DNA of 64,000 bases, from NCBI GenBank assembly GCA_017744365.1, contig JAGIBL010000002.1:868001-932000 (forward strand), given 5' to 3'. The DNA is from Nocardioidaceae bacterium (GTDB taxonomy: Bacteria; Actinomycetota; Actinomycetes; Propionibacteriales; Nocardioidaceae). The notes under the pieces were generated by a model. It was not told the DNA's origin and searched no databases. It worked only from the letters and a program-made list of their open reading frames with translations. The position numbers and the translations under genes are program-made. Shown in pieces: positions 9,139 through 17,710 of the stretch (position 1 is the first letter of the stretch; every line of letters starts with the position of its first letter).

Positions 9139-9561
9139 CTACCCATGGTCGTAGACGTCTCCATAGTCGGCTTCGAACCAGAGTGCGTGGAACACGTCAC
9201 CAACCTTGAACCCCACAACTGGCTGGTTGCCGTCGTGCCGGAACACCATGTACTTGTCCTGCTGGAGATGCTCCGGCGGCGTGGGGTGAATCTGCCTGGC
9301 CGGCATCATCTCGTAGCCGAGGCCGTGCTTGGGGTGCTGAATGATCTCCTTCCAGGTGAAGGAGGAGCGCTTCGCCCATTTCAGCAGGAACTGGGATCGC
9401 TGCCGCTCGCTCAGTTCGTCGACTCCGAAGCCGGAGCACATGTGGCGCAATGACAGGAGCATGTGCCCTGTCGTTTCCGGGGACGACGGGGTTTCCTTGA
9501 CTTCCTCGCCGCGCCGGTCTGGGCGTGTACCGCGACCCCGTCCCTTGGGGGTACCACTCAT
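9139..9561 (-). CDS. Unknown partner of the Panacea antitoxin; candidate toxin
   Basis: This is a 140-residue protein of no family I recognise. The ATG at 9561 overlaps the TGA of the Panacea gene (ATGA) and follows it in the same transcript. After a basic, probably disordered N-terminus (about 1-35) comes a compact domain: LSERQRSQFLLKWAKRSSF, then WKEIIQHPKHGLG, then VGFKVGDVFHALWF near the end and a final DVYDHG. The last strand pair with a His and Trp core recalls small mRNA-interferase-like folds, but this is only a resemblance. Panacea-domain antitoxins are known to be encoded beside very varied toxins, so the arrangement predicts a toxin. GC content is visibly lower than the surroundings. 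Confidence 0.6.
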   Translation of the reverse strand: MSGTPKGRGRGTRPDRRGEEVKETPSSPETTGHMLLSLRHMCSGFGVDELSERQRSQFLLKWAKRSSFTWKEIIQHPKHGLGYEMMPARQIHPTPPEHLQQDKYMVFRHDGNQPVVGFKVGDVFHALWFEADYGDVYDHG

Positions 9562-10025
9562 GTGCCCGCTTCGACGCCCTCGAAGTAGGTGCGCAGGGCG
9601 TCCTGTGGAATGACGATGTTGCGCTCGCCTGCGATGAACGCATCGAGCCAAGGTGCTTCGCGGTGAGTCTTTTCGCGCAACGCCCATGCGGCGTACTTGC
9701 CATAGGAGTTCCACACGCGGATGAGGTGATCCTCAACGTCACGAAAGGTGTCCCAGTCAAAGTCCTCGGGTATGGCGTTGTCGACGTCGATCGCTCCGTT
9801 GCCGTACAGCTTGAGGCGGTGATACTCAGACTTCACCACGGGGCCGTGCGCCCATGCCTCGATCGGGTCTGCGAACAGCGCCGTCCCGGAGCGGGCGAGG
9901 TAGTGACCCTGGGCGTAGTAGAGCAACTTCTGCAGCTTGAGGTTCGTGAGCCCAGCGTCGTCGCCTTCGAGTTCGTCAGCCCACGCTAGGAACCAATTCG
10001 CGATATCGCGAGCAGTGTGTGTCAT
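9558..10025 (-). CDS. Panacea-domain (DUF4065) antitoxin
   Basis: This 155-residue protein carries the DUF4065/Panacea signature throughout: TNLKLQKLLYYAQGHYLA near residue 27, AWAHGPVVKSEYHRLK near residue 60 and HREAPWLDAF near residue 122. Panacea proteins (GepA, SocA-like) neutralise diverse toxins by binding them. A GAGGGAGG ribosome-binding site stands before the ATG at 10025. The downstream gene starts within this stop codon, giving the classic antitoxin-toxin order and coupling. The pair lies about 250 bp from the 3' end of tRNA-Ser, has lower GC than neighbouring genes and is probably horizontally acquired. Confidence 0.85.
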   Translation of the reverse strand: MTHTARDIANWFLAWADELEGDDAGLTNLKLQKLLYYAQGHYLARSGTALFADPIEAWAHGPVVKSEYHRLKLYGNGAIDVDNAIPEDFDWDTFRDVEDHLIRVWNSYGKYAAWALREKTHREAPWLDAFIAGERNIVIPQDALRTYFEGVEAGT

Positions 10026-10046
10026 GACGAACCTCCCTCGCCGATC

Positions 10047-10199
10047 TCAGGTCGCCCCGACGGTGTTGCCCAGCCAATCGAAGTTCTCCTGGGCGGTGTC
10101 GAGCATGCCAGACGGCACCGACAGATGCATCACCATCGCTCGCCTGCTGGTGAGGGAAACTGACACGGCGAGCCCTGGGTCCAGCACGAAGGACCTGTG
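10047..10199 (-). pseudogene. Possible gene remnant between tRNA-Ser and the Panacea module
   Basis: An open frame ending at 10047 reads sensibly over about 50 codons (SFVLDPGLAVSVSLTSRR, then SGMLDTAQENFDWLGNTVGA) but has no proper start and would otherwise have to cross the tRNA terminator. It may be the tail of a gene truncated when the neighbouring cassette arrived. The family is not recognisable, and a chance open frame is possible. Confidence 0.25.
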
Positions 10200-10223
10200 G
10201 TAGCGCCGAGAGGTGAGATGAGA

Positions 10224-10257
10224 ACACCCGAACCCACGTCTCCGTGGGCCCGGGTGT
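10224..10257 (-). terminator. Hairpin terminator after tRNA-Ser
   Basis: ACACCCG-a-CCCACG pairs with CGTGGG-c-CGGGTGT around a TCTC loop, giving a 13-bp stem with one mismatch. It lies 24 bp beyond the tRNA 3' end on the minus strand. The lack of a clear T-run is usual in high-GC actinobacteria. Confidence 0.7.
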
Positions 10258-10280
10258 CTCCGATGTCCTGAGACATCACA

Positions 10281-10370
10281 TGGCGGTGGCGGAGGGATTT
10301 GAACCCTCGGTGGGCTTGCACCCACAAACGCTTTCGAGGCGTTCTCCTTAGGCCGCTCGGACACGCCACC
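10281..10370 (-). tRNA. tRNA-Ser (anticodon CGA), CCA encoded
   Basis: This is a class II tRNA of 90 nt with a long variable arm. The acceptor arms are GGTGGCG and CGCCACC, followed by discriminator G and an encoded CCA. The T-arm reads GAGGG-TTCAAAT-CCCTC. The anticodon loop CTCGAAA (anticodon at 10334-10336) reads UCG serine codons. The accessory patch (Panacea module, orphan methylase) lies on its 3' side, the side at which integrating elements usually enter tRNA genes, although no duplicated tRNA end was found. Confidence 0.93.
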
Positions 10371-10425
10371 GCGGACGAGGGTACCGGAGGGTGACCGAGG
10401 GGCTGAAATCGGGCGGCGGGGTCGT

Positions 10426-10443
10426 GCAACGTGGTCGCAACGT
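10426..10443. promoter_or_regulatory. GCAACGT direct repeat before the GAF regulator
   Basis: The sequence is GCAACGT-GGTC-GCAACGT, two 7-bp direct repeats with a 4-bp spacer. The same 7-4-7 arrangement occurs at 11686-11703 before the aldehyde dehydrogenase, which points to one regulator binding both promoters. It ends 22 bp before the preferred regulator start. Confidence 0.7.
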
Positions 10444-10465
10444 CGGTGCGCGCACGCTCGCGCTG

Positions 10466-11680
10466 ATGTCTACTGGCTCCATGACGTCTCGCGCGATGCG
10501 CGCCGAGGTGGCGGACTCCTGGCACCTGTCCGCCGCGGCCGGCGTGTCCGCGGACGACGTCGAGGCGCCGATCACGCTGCCGGCCGACGTGCTCGCCGAC
10601 CACCGGGCCGCGCACCCGCTGGCGCAGGTCTTCCCGCTGCTCGACGACGTGCTCGGCCAGGCGGCCCGGGACTGCGACGCGGTGATGGCCGTCTCCGACG
10701 CGGACGGCCAGCTGCTCTGGGTCTGCGGCACCCCGGCCACGCTGCGGCGTGCGGAGAAGATCGGGTTCGTCGAGGGCAGCAACTGGGACGAGCGGCTCGC
10801 CGGCACCAACGCCCCCGGCCTCGCGCTGCGGCTGGACCGGGCCACGCAGGTGTGGCGGGCCGAGCACTTCCGGCACTCGGTGCAGGCCTGGTCGTGCGCG
10901 GCCACGCCGATCCACGACCCGTCCTCGACCAGCCTGCTCGGCGTCCTGGACATCACCGGCAGCGACGACATCGCGGTCCCGCAGACGCTGGCGATGGTGC
11001 GGGCCGCCGCCCGGATGGCCGAGGCGGAGCTGGCCCGGGAGAAGCTCAGCCGGGTCCAGCCCGCCGAGACGGCACCGGGCGCGATGCACCTGGTCATCGA
11101 GTCCCTGGGCCGCAGCGACTCGCTGCTCACCATCGACGACGGCCGGGGGCACCGGCACCAGGTCCGGCTCTCCCCCCGGCACAGCGAGATCCTGCTGCTG
11201 CTCGCCTCGGCGCCGCGCGGTCTGTCCGGCGACGAGCTGGCGGTGCTGGTCTACGAGGACGACAGCGCCTCCTCGACGCTGCGTGCTGAGCTGAACCGGC
11301 TGCGCGGCCTGCTCGGCGAGGACGTGCTCGCCTCCCGCCCCTACCGGCTGGCCGGCTCGGTCACCGCCGACTGGCTCGCCCTCGAGGCCCAGCTCGCGGC
11401 CGGGGACCTGCGCGGCGCGATGCGCGGCTACCGCGGTCCGGTGCTCCCCCGCTCGACGGCCCCCGGCGTCGTACGCCTGCGCGAGCAGCTGCACATGAGC
11501 CTGCGCGAAGCGGTACGGCGCAGCGCGCAGGCCGACCTGATCTCGACGTGGACGCGATCCTCCTGGGGCAGCGACGACTACGAGATGTGGGTCGCCCAGA
11601 AGGCCGCCGTCGGCCCGGGCTCCCCGATGTTGCCCCTCGTCGAGGGCCAGCTCGCCCGCCTCGACCGCGAGCTGCTGTAA
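10466..11680 (+). CDS. GAF-domain transcriptional regulator of the aldehyde dehydrogenase unit
   Basis: This protein has about 404 residues. The start at ATG 10466 (MSTGSMTSRAMRAEV) is chosen because the GCAACGT operator lies just upstream; ATG 10481 is an alternative. An N-terminal region (about 1-60) with DSWHLSAAAGV is typical of AcoR/MimR-type activators. It is followed by a GAF domain (about 75-200, ending in LGVLDITGSD). The C-terminus carries a winged-helix segment (SPRHSEILLLLASAPRGLSG, then LRAELNRLRGLLG) instead of the AAA+/Fis module of sigma-54 activators. This is a known layout of actinobacterial GAF regulators placed before aldehyde dehydrogenase genes. It probably senses an aldehyde or alcohol and controls itself and the next two genes. 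Confidence 0.82.
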   Translation: MSTGSMTSRAMRAEVADSWHLSAAAGVSADDVEAPITLPADVLADHRAAHPLAQVFPLLDDVLGQAARDCDAVMAVSDADGQLLWVCGTPATLRRAEKIGFVEGSNWDERLAGTNAPGLALRLDRATQVWRAEHFRHSVQAWSCAATPIHDPSSTSLLGVLDITGSDDIAVPQTLAMVRAAARMAEAELAREKLSRVQPAETAPGAMHLVIESLGRSDSLLTIDDGRGHRHQVRLSPRHSEILLLLASAPRGLSGDELAVLVYEDDSASSTLRAELNRLRGLLGEDVLASRPYRLAGSVTADWLALEAQLAAGDLRGAMRGYRGPVLPRSTAPGVVRLREQLHMSLREAVRRSAQADLISTWTRSSWGSDDYEMWVAQKAAVGPGSPMLPLVEGQLARLDRELL

Positions 11681-11685
11681 CTCCC

Positions 11686-11703
11686 GCAACGTCTGCGCAA
11701 CGT
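11686..11703. promoter_or_regulatory. GCAACGT direct repeat before the aldehyde dehydrogenase
   Basis: The sequence is GCAACGT-CTGC-GCAACGT, matching the element at 10426-10443 in both half-sites and spacing. It lies between the regulator stop and the dehydrogenase start, and is the likely operator for the neighbouring GAF regulator. Confidence 0.7.
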
Positions 11704-11754
11704 GCAGATTCCTAGCGTGTGAGCGTCATCACAGCCTCACCCTCTGGAGTCACC

Positions 11755-13277
<1,523 letters not shown>

Positions 13278-13278
<1 letters not shown>

Positions 13279-13676
13279 TGAAGAGGGTTGCCCTCACCGA
13301 CCAGGCGGCGGAGCTCCTCCGTCGCCTGGTCGGCAAGCACGGCCCGTTGATGTTCCACCAGTCCGGCGGCTGCTGCGACGGGTCCTCGCCGATGTGCTTC
13401 CCGGACGGCGACTTCCTGCTCAGCGAGGCCGACGTGCACCTCGGCGACCTCGACATCGGGCTCTCCAGGAAGGTGCCGTTCTGGATGTCGCGGGCGCAGT
13501 TCGCCTACTGGTCGCACACGCACCTGACCGTGGACGTGGTGCCGGGCCGCGGCTCCGGGTTCTCGGTCGAGGCACCCGAGGGCGTCCGCTTCCTGATCCG
13601 GTCGCGGCTGTTCACCGACGAGGAGACCGAGGCGCTAGCGGTGCTCGGCGAAGAAGGCGTCCAGCAACGCGGCTGA
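13278..13676 (+). CDS. DUF779 protein
   Basis: This 132-residue protein belongs to DUF779. Its signature is HQSGGCCDGSSPMCFPDGDF near residue 28, with paired cysteines that could bind a metal or act in redox chemistry. It starts inside the stop codon of the aldehyde dehydrogenase (TGATG), and this pairing is conserved widely, so a role in maturing, protecting or assisting the dehydrogenase is likely though unproven. Its last 42 bp overlap the converging tadA gene, an unusually deep tail-to-tail overlap. Confidence 0.85.
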
Positions 13677-14093
13677 CTCTGAAGCCAGCACGCCGCCGAC
13701 CACCTCCGGCCGGTGGTTCAGCCGCCGGTCCCGAACGACGTCCCAGAGACTGCCCACGGCACCGGCCTTGTCGTCGTACGCGCCGAAGACGAGCCGGTCC
13801 ACCCGGGACAGCACCACTGCGCCGGCGCACATCGTGCACGGCTCCAGGGTGACCACCAAGGTGCAGCCGGTCAGCCGCCACTCGCCGAGCCGCTCGGCCG
13901 CCTCGCGCAGCGCGACGACCTCCGCGTGCCCGGTCGGGTCGGCGTCGCGCTCGCGAACGTTCACGCCCTCGCCGATGACGATGCCGTCGGGGTCGAGGAC
14001 GAGCGCGCCGATCGGCACGTCGCCGGAGTCGCGGGCCGTGGCGGCGATCGCGAGGGCCTGCCGCATCGGCTCGGCCCAGGCGGCGTCAGTCAC
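13635..14093 (-). CDS. tadA: tRNA-specific adenosine deaminase TadA
   Basis: This 152-residue cytidine-deaminase-fold enzyme deaminates A34 to inosine in tRNA-Arg(ACG). The zinc motifs are clear: TGHAEVVAL, with the catalytic Glu, and EPCTMCAGA. The GTG at 14093 is preferred because it overlaps the upstream gene by 8 bp and gives the normal N-terminus; an ATG at 14066 would be a shorter choice. It is coupled to the TadA-associated protein gene, a conserved actinobacterial arrangement. Its 3' end overlaps the DUF779 gene by 42 bp. Confidence 0.9.
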   Translation of the reverse strand: MTDAAWAEPMRQALAIAATARDSGDVPIGALVLDPDGIVIGEGVNVRERDADPTGHAEVVALREAAERLGEWRLTGCTLVVTLEPCTMCAGAVVLSRVDRLVFGAYDDKAGAVGSLWDVVRDRRLNHRPEVVGGVLASESAALLDAFFAEHR

Positions 14094-14577
14094 CGATGTC
14101 GGCCAGCTCGTCGAACTTCGAGCCGAAGCCGAGACGGCCGGCGATCTCGCTGAGCACCTCGTCCGGGTACAGGTCCAGGTCGTCGAGCAGCGCGCCCATC
14201 TCGGCCGCGGTGAAGCCCATGTCCGCGACGATGCCGAGGTCACCGGCCGGGGCCTGGTCGTCCTCGTCGTCGATGTGCACGCCGAGGTGATCGACCGCGG
14301 ACCGGGCCAGCGTCCAGTCGGTGGCAGCGGTCGCGTCGGAGAGCAGCACCCGGACCAGGCTGCCCTGGGCGCGCACCAGCAGCACGAAGTCCTCGTCGAT
14401 GGAGATCAGGGCGAGGGCGCCGGTCTCGCCGGGGTAGCGGCGCAGCTCCTTGCCGATCGTCTCGATGTCGTCGAGCGCACGGCCGGGCAGCTCGGCGAGG
14501 TTCCAGTCCCCCTCGTCCCGGTAGGCGACGACGGCCAGGTCGATCGCCTCGACCTCGGCATCGGTCATGTCCGTCAC
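14086..14577 (-). CDS. tRNA adenosine deaminase-associated protein
   Basis: This 163-residue acidic protein matches the actinobacterial family always found next to TadA. Segments include IDLAVVAYRDEGDWNLAELP near the start, a LALISIDEDFVLLVRAQG strand pair around residue 55, and a C-terminal DLYPDEVLSEIAGRLGFG. Its molecular role is not established. It precedes tadA with an 8-bp overlap and is divergent from upp, from which it is separated by 87 bp that should hold both promoters. Confidence 0.88.
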   Translation of the reverse strand: MTDMTDAEVEAIDLAVVAYRDEGDWNLAELPGRALDDIETIGKELRRYPGETGALALISIDEDFVLLVRAQGSLVRVLLSDATAATDWTLARSAVDHLGVHIDDEDDQAPAGDLGIVADMGFTAAEMGALLDDLDLYPDEVLSEIAGRLGFGSKFDELADIGD

Positions 14578-14664
14578 GTCGCACCACCCTTCGCCACCAC
14601 GAGAGCCTCCTCAAGCGATGGTGGCAGAACACGGCGGGACGGCCAAGTGCGTTAGGTTCCGTTC

Positions 14665-15306
14665 ATGCGTCTGCACGTCGTCGATCACCCGCTCGTCTCG
14701 CACAAGCTCACCACCCTCCGCGACGAGAGCACCGCGTCGCCCGAGTTCCGCCGGCTCACCGAGGAGCTGGTCACCCTGCTGGCCTACGAGGCCACCCGCG
14801 AGGTCCGCGTCGAGGAGGTCACCGTGCAGACGCCGGTCGCGCCCGCGCACGGCCTCGCACTGAGCCGGCCGCGCCCGCTGGTGGTGCCGATCCTGCGCGC
14901 GGGACTCGGCATGCTCGAGGGCATGATGCGGCTGGTGCCGACGGCCGAGGTCGGCTTCCTCGGCATGGTCCGCAACGAGGAGACGCTGGCCGCGTCGACG
15001 TACGCCGAGCGGCTGCCGGTCGACCTGTCCGGGCGGCAGTGCTACGTGCTCGACCCGATGCTGGCCACCGGCGGCACCCTGGCCGCGGCGCTGGACTTCC
15101 TGGTCGGCCGGGGCGCGGACCACATCACCGCGATCTGTCTGCTGGCCGCGCCGGAGGGCGTCGCGAACCTGGAGAAGCTGGTCGCGCACCTGGACATCCC
15201 GATCACCATCGTGACCGCGGCGCTGGACGAGAAGCTCAACGAGAAGGGCTACATCGTGCCCGGGCTCGGGGATGCGGGCGACCGCCTCTACGGCCTCGCC
15301 CAGTAG
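14665..15306 (+). CDS. upp: Uracil phosphoribosyltransferase
   Basis: This 213-residue enzyme joins uracil to PRPP to form UMP in pyrimidine salvage. Diagnostic segments are [15 protein letters not shown] (about residue 75), the PRPP loop [16 protein letters not shown] (about residue 130) and the C-terminal [15 protein letters not shown]. Length and order are those of bacterial Upp. It stands alone in its own transcription unit, converging on a small membrane protein gene. Confidence 0.96.
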   Translation: MRLHVVDHPLVSHKLTTLRDESTASPEFRRLTEELVTLLAYEATREVRVEEVTVQTPVAPAHGLALSRPRPLVVPILRAGLGMLEGMMRLVPTAEVGFLGMVRNEETLAASTYAERLPVDLSGRQCYVLDPMLATGGTLAAALDFLVGRGADHITAICLLAAPEGVANLEKLVAHLDIPITIVTAALDEKLNEKGYIVPGLGDAGDRLYGLAQ

Positions 15307-15325
15307 GACCTCAGCAGGAGAAGCC

Positions 15326-15499
15326 TCAGTAGTAGAAGACCGTCACCCAGCCGTTGGCGGTGGCGAGCATGACCAGGGCGACGACGAGTCCGAGGATGAT
15401 GTAGCCGCCTTCGCGGGCGTGCCGCTCGCGGTCGCGCTCGGGGGCGAAGTAGTTGAGCCCATCGGTCGGGGCGATCTTGAACTGGTCGGTGCGTGCCAT
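15326..15499 (-). CDS. Small single-pass membrane protein
   Basis: This 57-residue open frame starts MARTDQFKIAPTDGLNYFAP, has a charged ERDRERHAREGG stretch, then one hydrophobic segment of about 20 residues and ends WVTVFYY. The start has no competing upstream ATG in frame and the gene ends 19 bp from the upp stop. It lies 23 bp downstream of the transhydrogenase alpha gene on the same strand, so it may be cotranscribed. No family is recognised. The clean charged/hydrophobic layout and good codon use argue that it is real. Confidence 0.6.
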   Translation of the reverse strand: MARTDQFKIAPTDGLNYFAPERDRERHAREGGYIILGLVVALVMLATANGWVTVFYY

Positions 15500-15522
15500 G
15501 TCCGGCCTCCGTCCTCCGCCTT

Positions 15523-16581
15523 CTACGGTACGCCCGCCACCCGGGTGGCGACCAGGATCTCGTCGTCGGGGTTCCGGAGCAGCAGCACGGCCAGGTCCAC
15601 CACGTTGCGGGCGTACAGGTCCGAGGCCGGGCCGGGCAGCTGGGCGGGCACGTTGCGGCCTCCCCAGACCTGCGCGTTGCCGATCCGGACGATGCTGCCG
15701 GCGACCGTTCCCTCGACGTTGCCGCCGGCATCCGCGGCCAGGTCGACCACCACCGAGCCGGGCCGCATCAGCTCGACCATGGCCGCGCTGACGAGCACCG
15801 GCGCCGCCCGTCCGGCCACCATCGCGGTCGTGATGAGCACGTCCGCCTCGGCGACGTACGGCGTGAGCAGCCGCTGCTGCCGGGCCGCCCGTTCCTCGGT
15901 CATCTCGCGGGCGTACCCGGCGGCACCGTCCAGCGGCGGCAGCCCGAGGTCGACGAAGTCGGCGCCCAGGGACCGCACCTCCTCCGCGGTCGAGGCCCGT
16001 ACGTCGTAGGCCCGGACCCGCGCGCCGAGCCGGTGCATCGTCGCGATCGCCTCCAGGCCGGCGACGCCGGCGCCGAGGACGAGCACGTTCGCCGCGGGCA
16101 CCGTCCCGGCGGCGGTCATGTGCACCCCGGCGATGCGGCGCAGCAGCCCGGCGGCCACGATCGCGCCGCGGTAGCCGGCCACCAGCGCCTGCGAGGTGAG
16201 CGCGTCCATCGACTGCGCGCGGGAGAGGCGTGGCACCTGCTCCATCGCGTGCGTGGTGACGCCGGCGTCGCGCAGCGCAGCGTGCACGTCCGGGTCCTGG
16301 CCGACGGCCAGGCAGATCAGCACGCCGCCGGCGGGCATCGTCCGGATCGCCGCCGGCTCGGGCGGCTGCACCGCGAGGACGAGGTCGGCCACCGAGAGCG
16401 CCTGCTCGTCGAGGACCGCCCCGGCGTCGCGGTACTCCTGGTCGGTGTGGCCGGCCTGGGCACCGGCGCCCGGCTGCACCAGCACGCGGTGGCCGAGAGC
16501 GAGCAGCTCGCCGACCCGTGCGGGGACCAGCGCGACCCGGGTCTCGGTGTCCCGCGACTCCCGGGCGACGGCGATCCTCAC
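15523..16581 (-). CDS. NAD(P) transhydrogenase alpha subunit / alanine dehydrogenase-like
   Basis: This 352-residue protein starts MRIAVARESRDTETRVALVP and has the NAD-binding stretch VLVLGAGVAGLEAIATMHRLGA near residue 170. This is the AlaDH/PNT fold of the PntAA (domain I) subunit. VDLAADAGGNVEGT (about residue 285) is the pattern seen in transhydrogenases. A transhydrogenase also needs a membrane domain and the PntB subunit; neither is nearby, since downstream lies only a 57-residue membrane protein. Either the partners are elsewhere or the protein works alone. True alanine dehydrogenase activity is less likely from the motif details. Confidence 0.75.
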   Translation of the reverse strand: MRIAVARESRDTETRVALVPARVGELLALGHRVLVQPGAGAQAGHTDQEYRDAGAVLDEQALSVADLVLAVQPPEPAAIRTMPAGGVLICLAVGQDPDVHAALRDAGVTTHAMEQVPRLSRAQSMDALTSQALVAGYRGAIVAAGLLRRIAGVHMTAAGTVPAANVLVLGAGVAGLEAIATMHRLGARVRAYDVRASTAEEVRSLGADFVDLGLPPLDGAAGYAREMTEERAARQQRLLTPYVAEADVLITTAMVAGRAAPVLVSAAMVELMRPGSVVVDLAADAGGNVEGTVAGSIVRIGNAQVWGGRNVPAQLPGPASDLYARNVVDLAVLLLRNPDDEILVATRVAGVP

Positions 16582-16603
16582 CCGAGCAAACTAGCCCTCC
16601 CGG

Positions 16604-17338
16604 TCAGAGCGAGGCGCCGACCAGCCGGCCGATCAGGTAGGTGATCCCCATGGCCAGCAGGCCGCCGCCGATGTTGCGCGCGATGGCCCGGCGTACGTCG
16701 GCCTCCGCGATCCGGGCCGAGGCGAAGCCGGTGACCGCGAGCGCCGCGACCACCGCGATCACCGTCGCCGCGATCCGCAGGTCCTGGGTGAACAGCGTGA
16801 TGGTGAGCAGCGGCAGCAGCGCGCCGAGGGTGAAGGAGAGCATCGAGGCGATCGCCGCCTGCCAGGGGCTGGTCAGCTCGTCGGGGTCGATGCCGAGCTC
16901 GGCCTCGGCGTGCGCGGCCAGGGCGTCGTGCGCGGTCAGCTCCTGGGCGACCTGCAGCGCGACCTCCTCCGAGAGGCCCTTGTCGCGGTAGATCCCGGCG
17001 AGCTCGGCGAGCTCCTCCTCGGGCTCCTCGGCCAGCTCGCGACGCTCCTTGGCGAGCAGCGCCTGCTCGGTGTCGCGCTGGGTGCTGACCGAGACGTACT
17101 CGCCGGCCGCCATGCTGAGCGCGCCGGAGACCAGGCCGGCCAGGCCGGTGACGAAGATGGTCTGCCGGTCGGTGGTGGCGCCGGCGACGCCCATGACCAG
17201 GCCGCCGACCGAGACGATGCCGTCGTTCGCGCCGAGCACCGCCGCGCGCAGCCAGTTCAGCAGGCCGTTGACGCCGTTGTGGTGCGGTTCGCCGGGGTGC
17301 GGGCCGATGCCGGCGGGGAGCTCAGCTTCGGCGGTCAT
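16604..17338 (-). CDS. VIT1/CCC1-family iron/manganese transporter
   Basis: This 244-residue membrane protein starts at ATG 17338 (MTAEAELPAGIGPHPGEPHH). It shows the family opening LRAAVLGANDGIVSVGGLVMGVAGA, then ALSMAAGEYVSVSTQRDTE, a long cytoplasmic helical stretch rich in Glu (about 95-150) that in relatives binds metal, and three closing membrane segments. VIT1/CCC1 proteins move ferrous iron or manganese out of the cytosol. It is a single gene between the transhydrogenase subunit and a small lipoprotein on the same strand. No metal-responsive operator could be identified. Confidence 0.88.
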   Translation of the reverse strand: MTAEAELPAGIGPHPGEPHHNGVNGLLNWLRAAVLGANDGIVSVGGLVMGVAGATTDRQTIFVTGLAGLVSGALSMAAGEYVSVSTQRDTEQALLAKERRELAEEPEEELAELAGIYRDKGLSEEVALQVAQELTAHDALAAHAEAELGIDPDELTSPWQAAIASMLSFTLGALLPLLTITLFTQDLRIAATVIAVVAALAVTGFASARIAEADVRRAIARNIGGGLLAMGITYLIGRLVGASL

Positions 17339-17395
17339 GCCCGCAATCCTTCCCGCCGCCCCTGGTCGCGGCAACGAAGGCAAGGCTTGCCACGG

Positions 17396-17710
17396 CTACC
17401 GGTCGACCTCGACGTGCAGCCGGCCGGCGCCGGCCTCGCTGGTGACCCGGACGGTCACGCCCAGGCGGACCTGGCGGCCTCCGGGCAGCACCGCCGTGCG
17501 CCGGCAGCGCACCTCGCGTCCGACCTCGAGCCGCAGCCTCGGGCAGGTCATCGTGCCGGGCGCGATCCGCGGGTTCTGCGCCTCGAGGGCGGTCTCGGCC
17601 ATGGTGGCCACGCGCGTGCCGCTCAGCGTCGTACGGCGTGCGGGCGTGGTGTCCGCTCCGGCGCCGCAGCCCGCGGTCGCCAGCACCAGCGCCACCACGA
17701 GCGATCTCAC
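17396..17710 (-). CDS. DUF4333-like small lipoprotein
   Basis: This 104-residue protein begins with GTG at 17710, overlapping the sirtuin stop (GTGA). The N-terminus is a lipoprotein signal with the lipobox-like ATAGC before Cys15. The mature part has two further cysteines (MTCPRLRLEVGREVRCRR), the layout of DUF4333 domains that are common in actinobacterial envelope proteins. The function is unknown. Confidence 0.65.
   Translation of the reverse strand: MRSLVVALVLATAGCGAGADTTPARRTTLSGTRVATMAETALEAQNPRIAPGTMTCPRLRLEVGREVRCRRTAVLPGGRQVRLGVTVRVTSEAGAGRLHVEVDR

Noticed and set aside
9139-9714. Longer 191-codon start for the Panacea partner
   Set aside because: The longer start would overlap the Panacea gene by more than 150 bp with an Arg/His-rich extension, while ATG 9561 gives an exact ATGA overlap.
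10047-10364. 105-codon minus-strand frame across tRNA-Ser as a complete gene
   Set aside because: Its first half is the tRNA and its terminator; only the last 50 codons could be a remnant, which is listed with low confidence.
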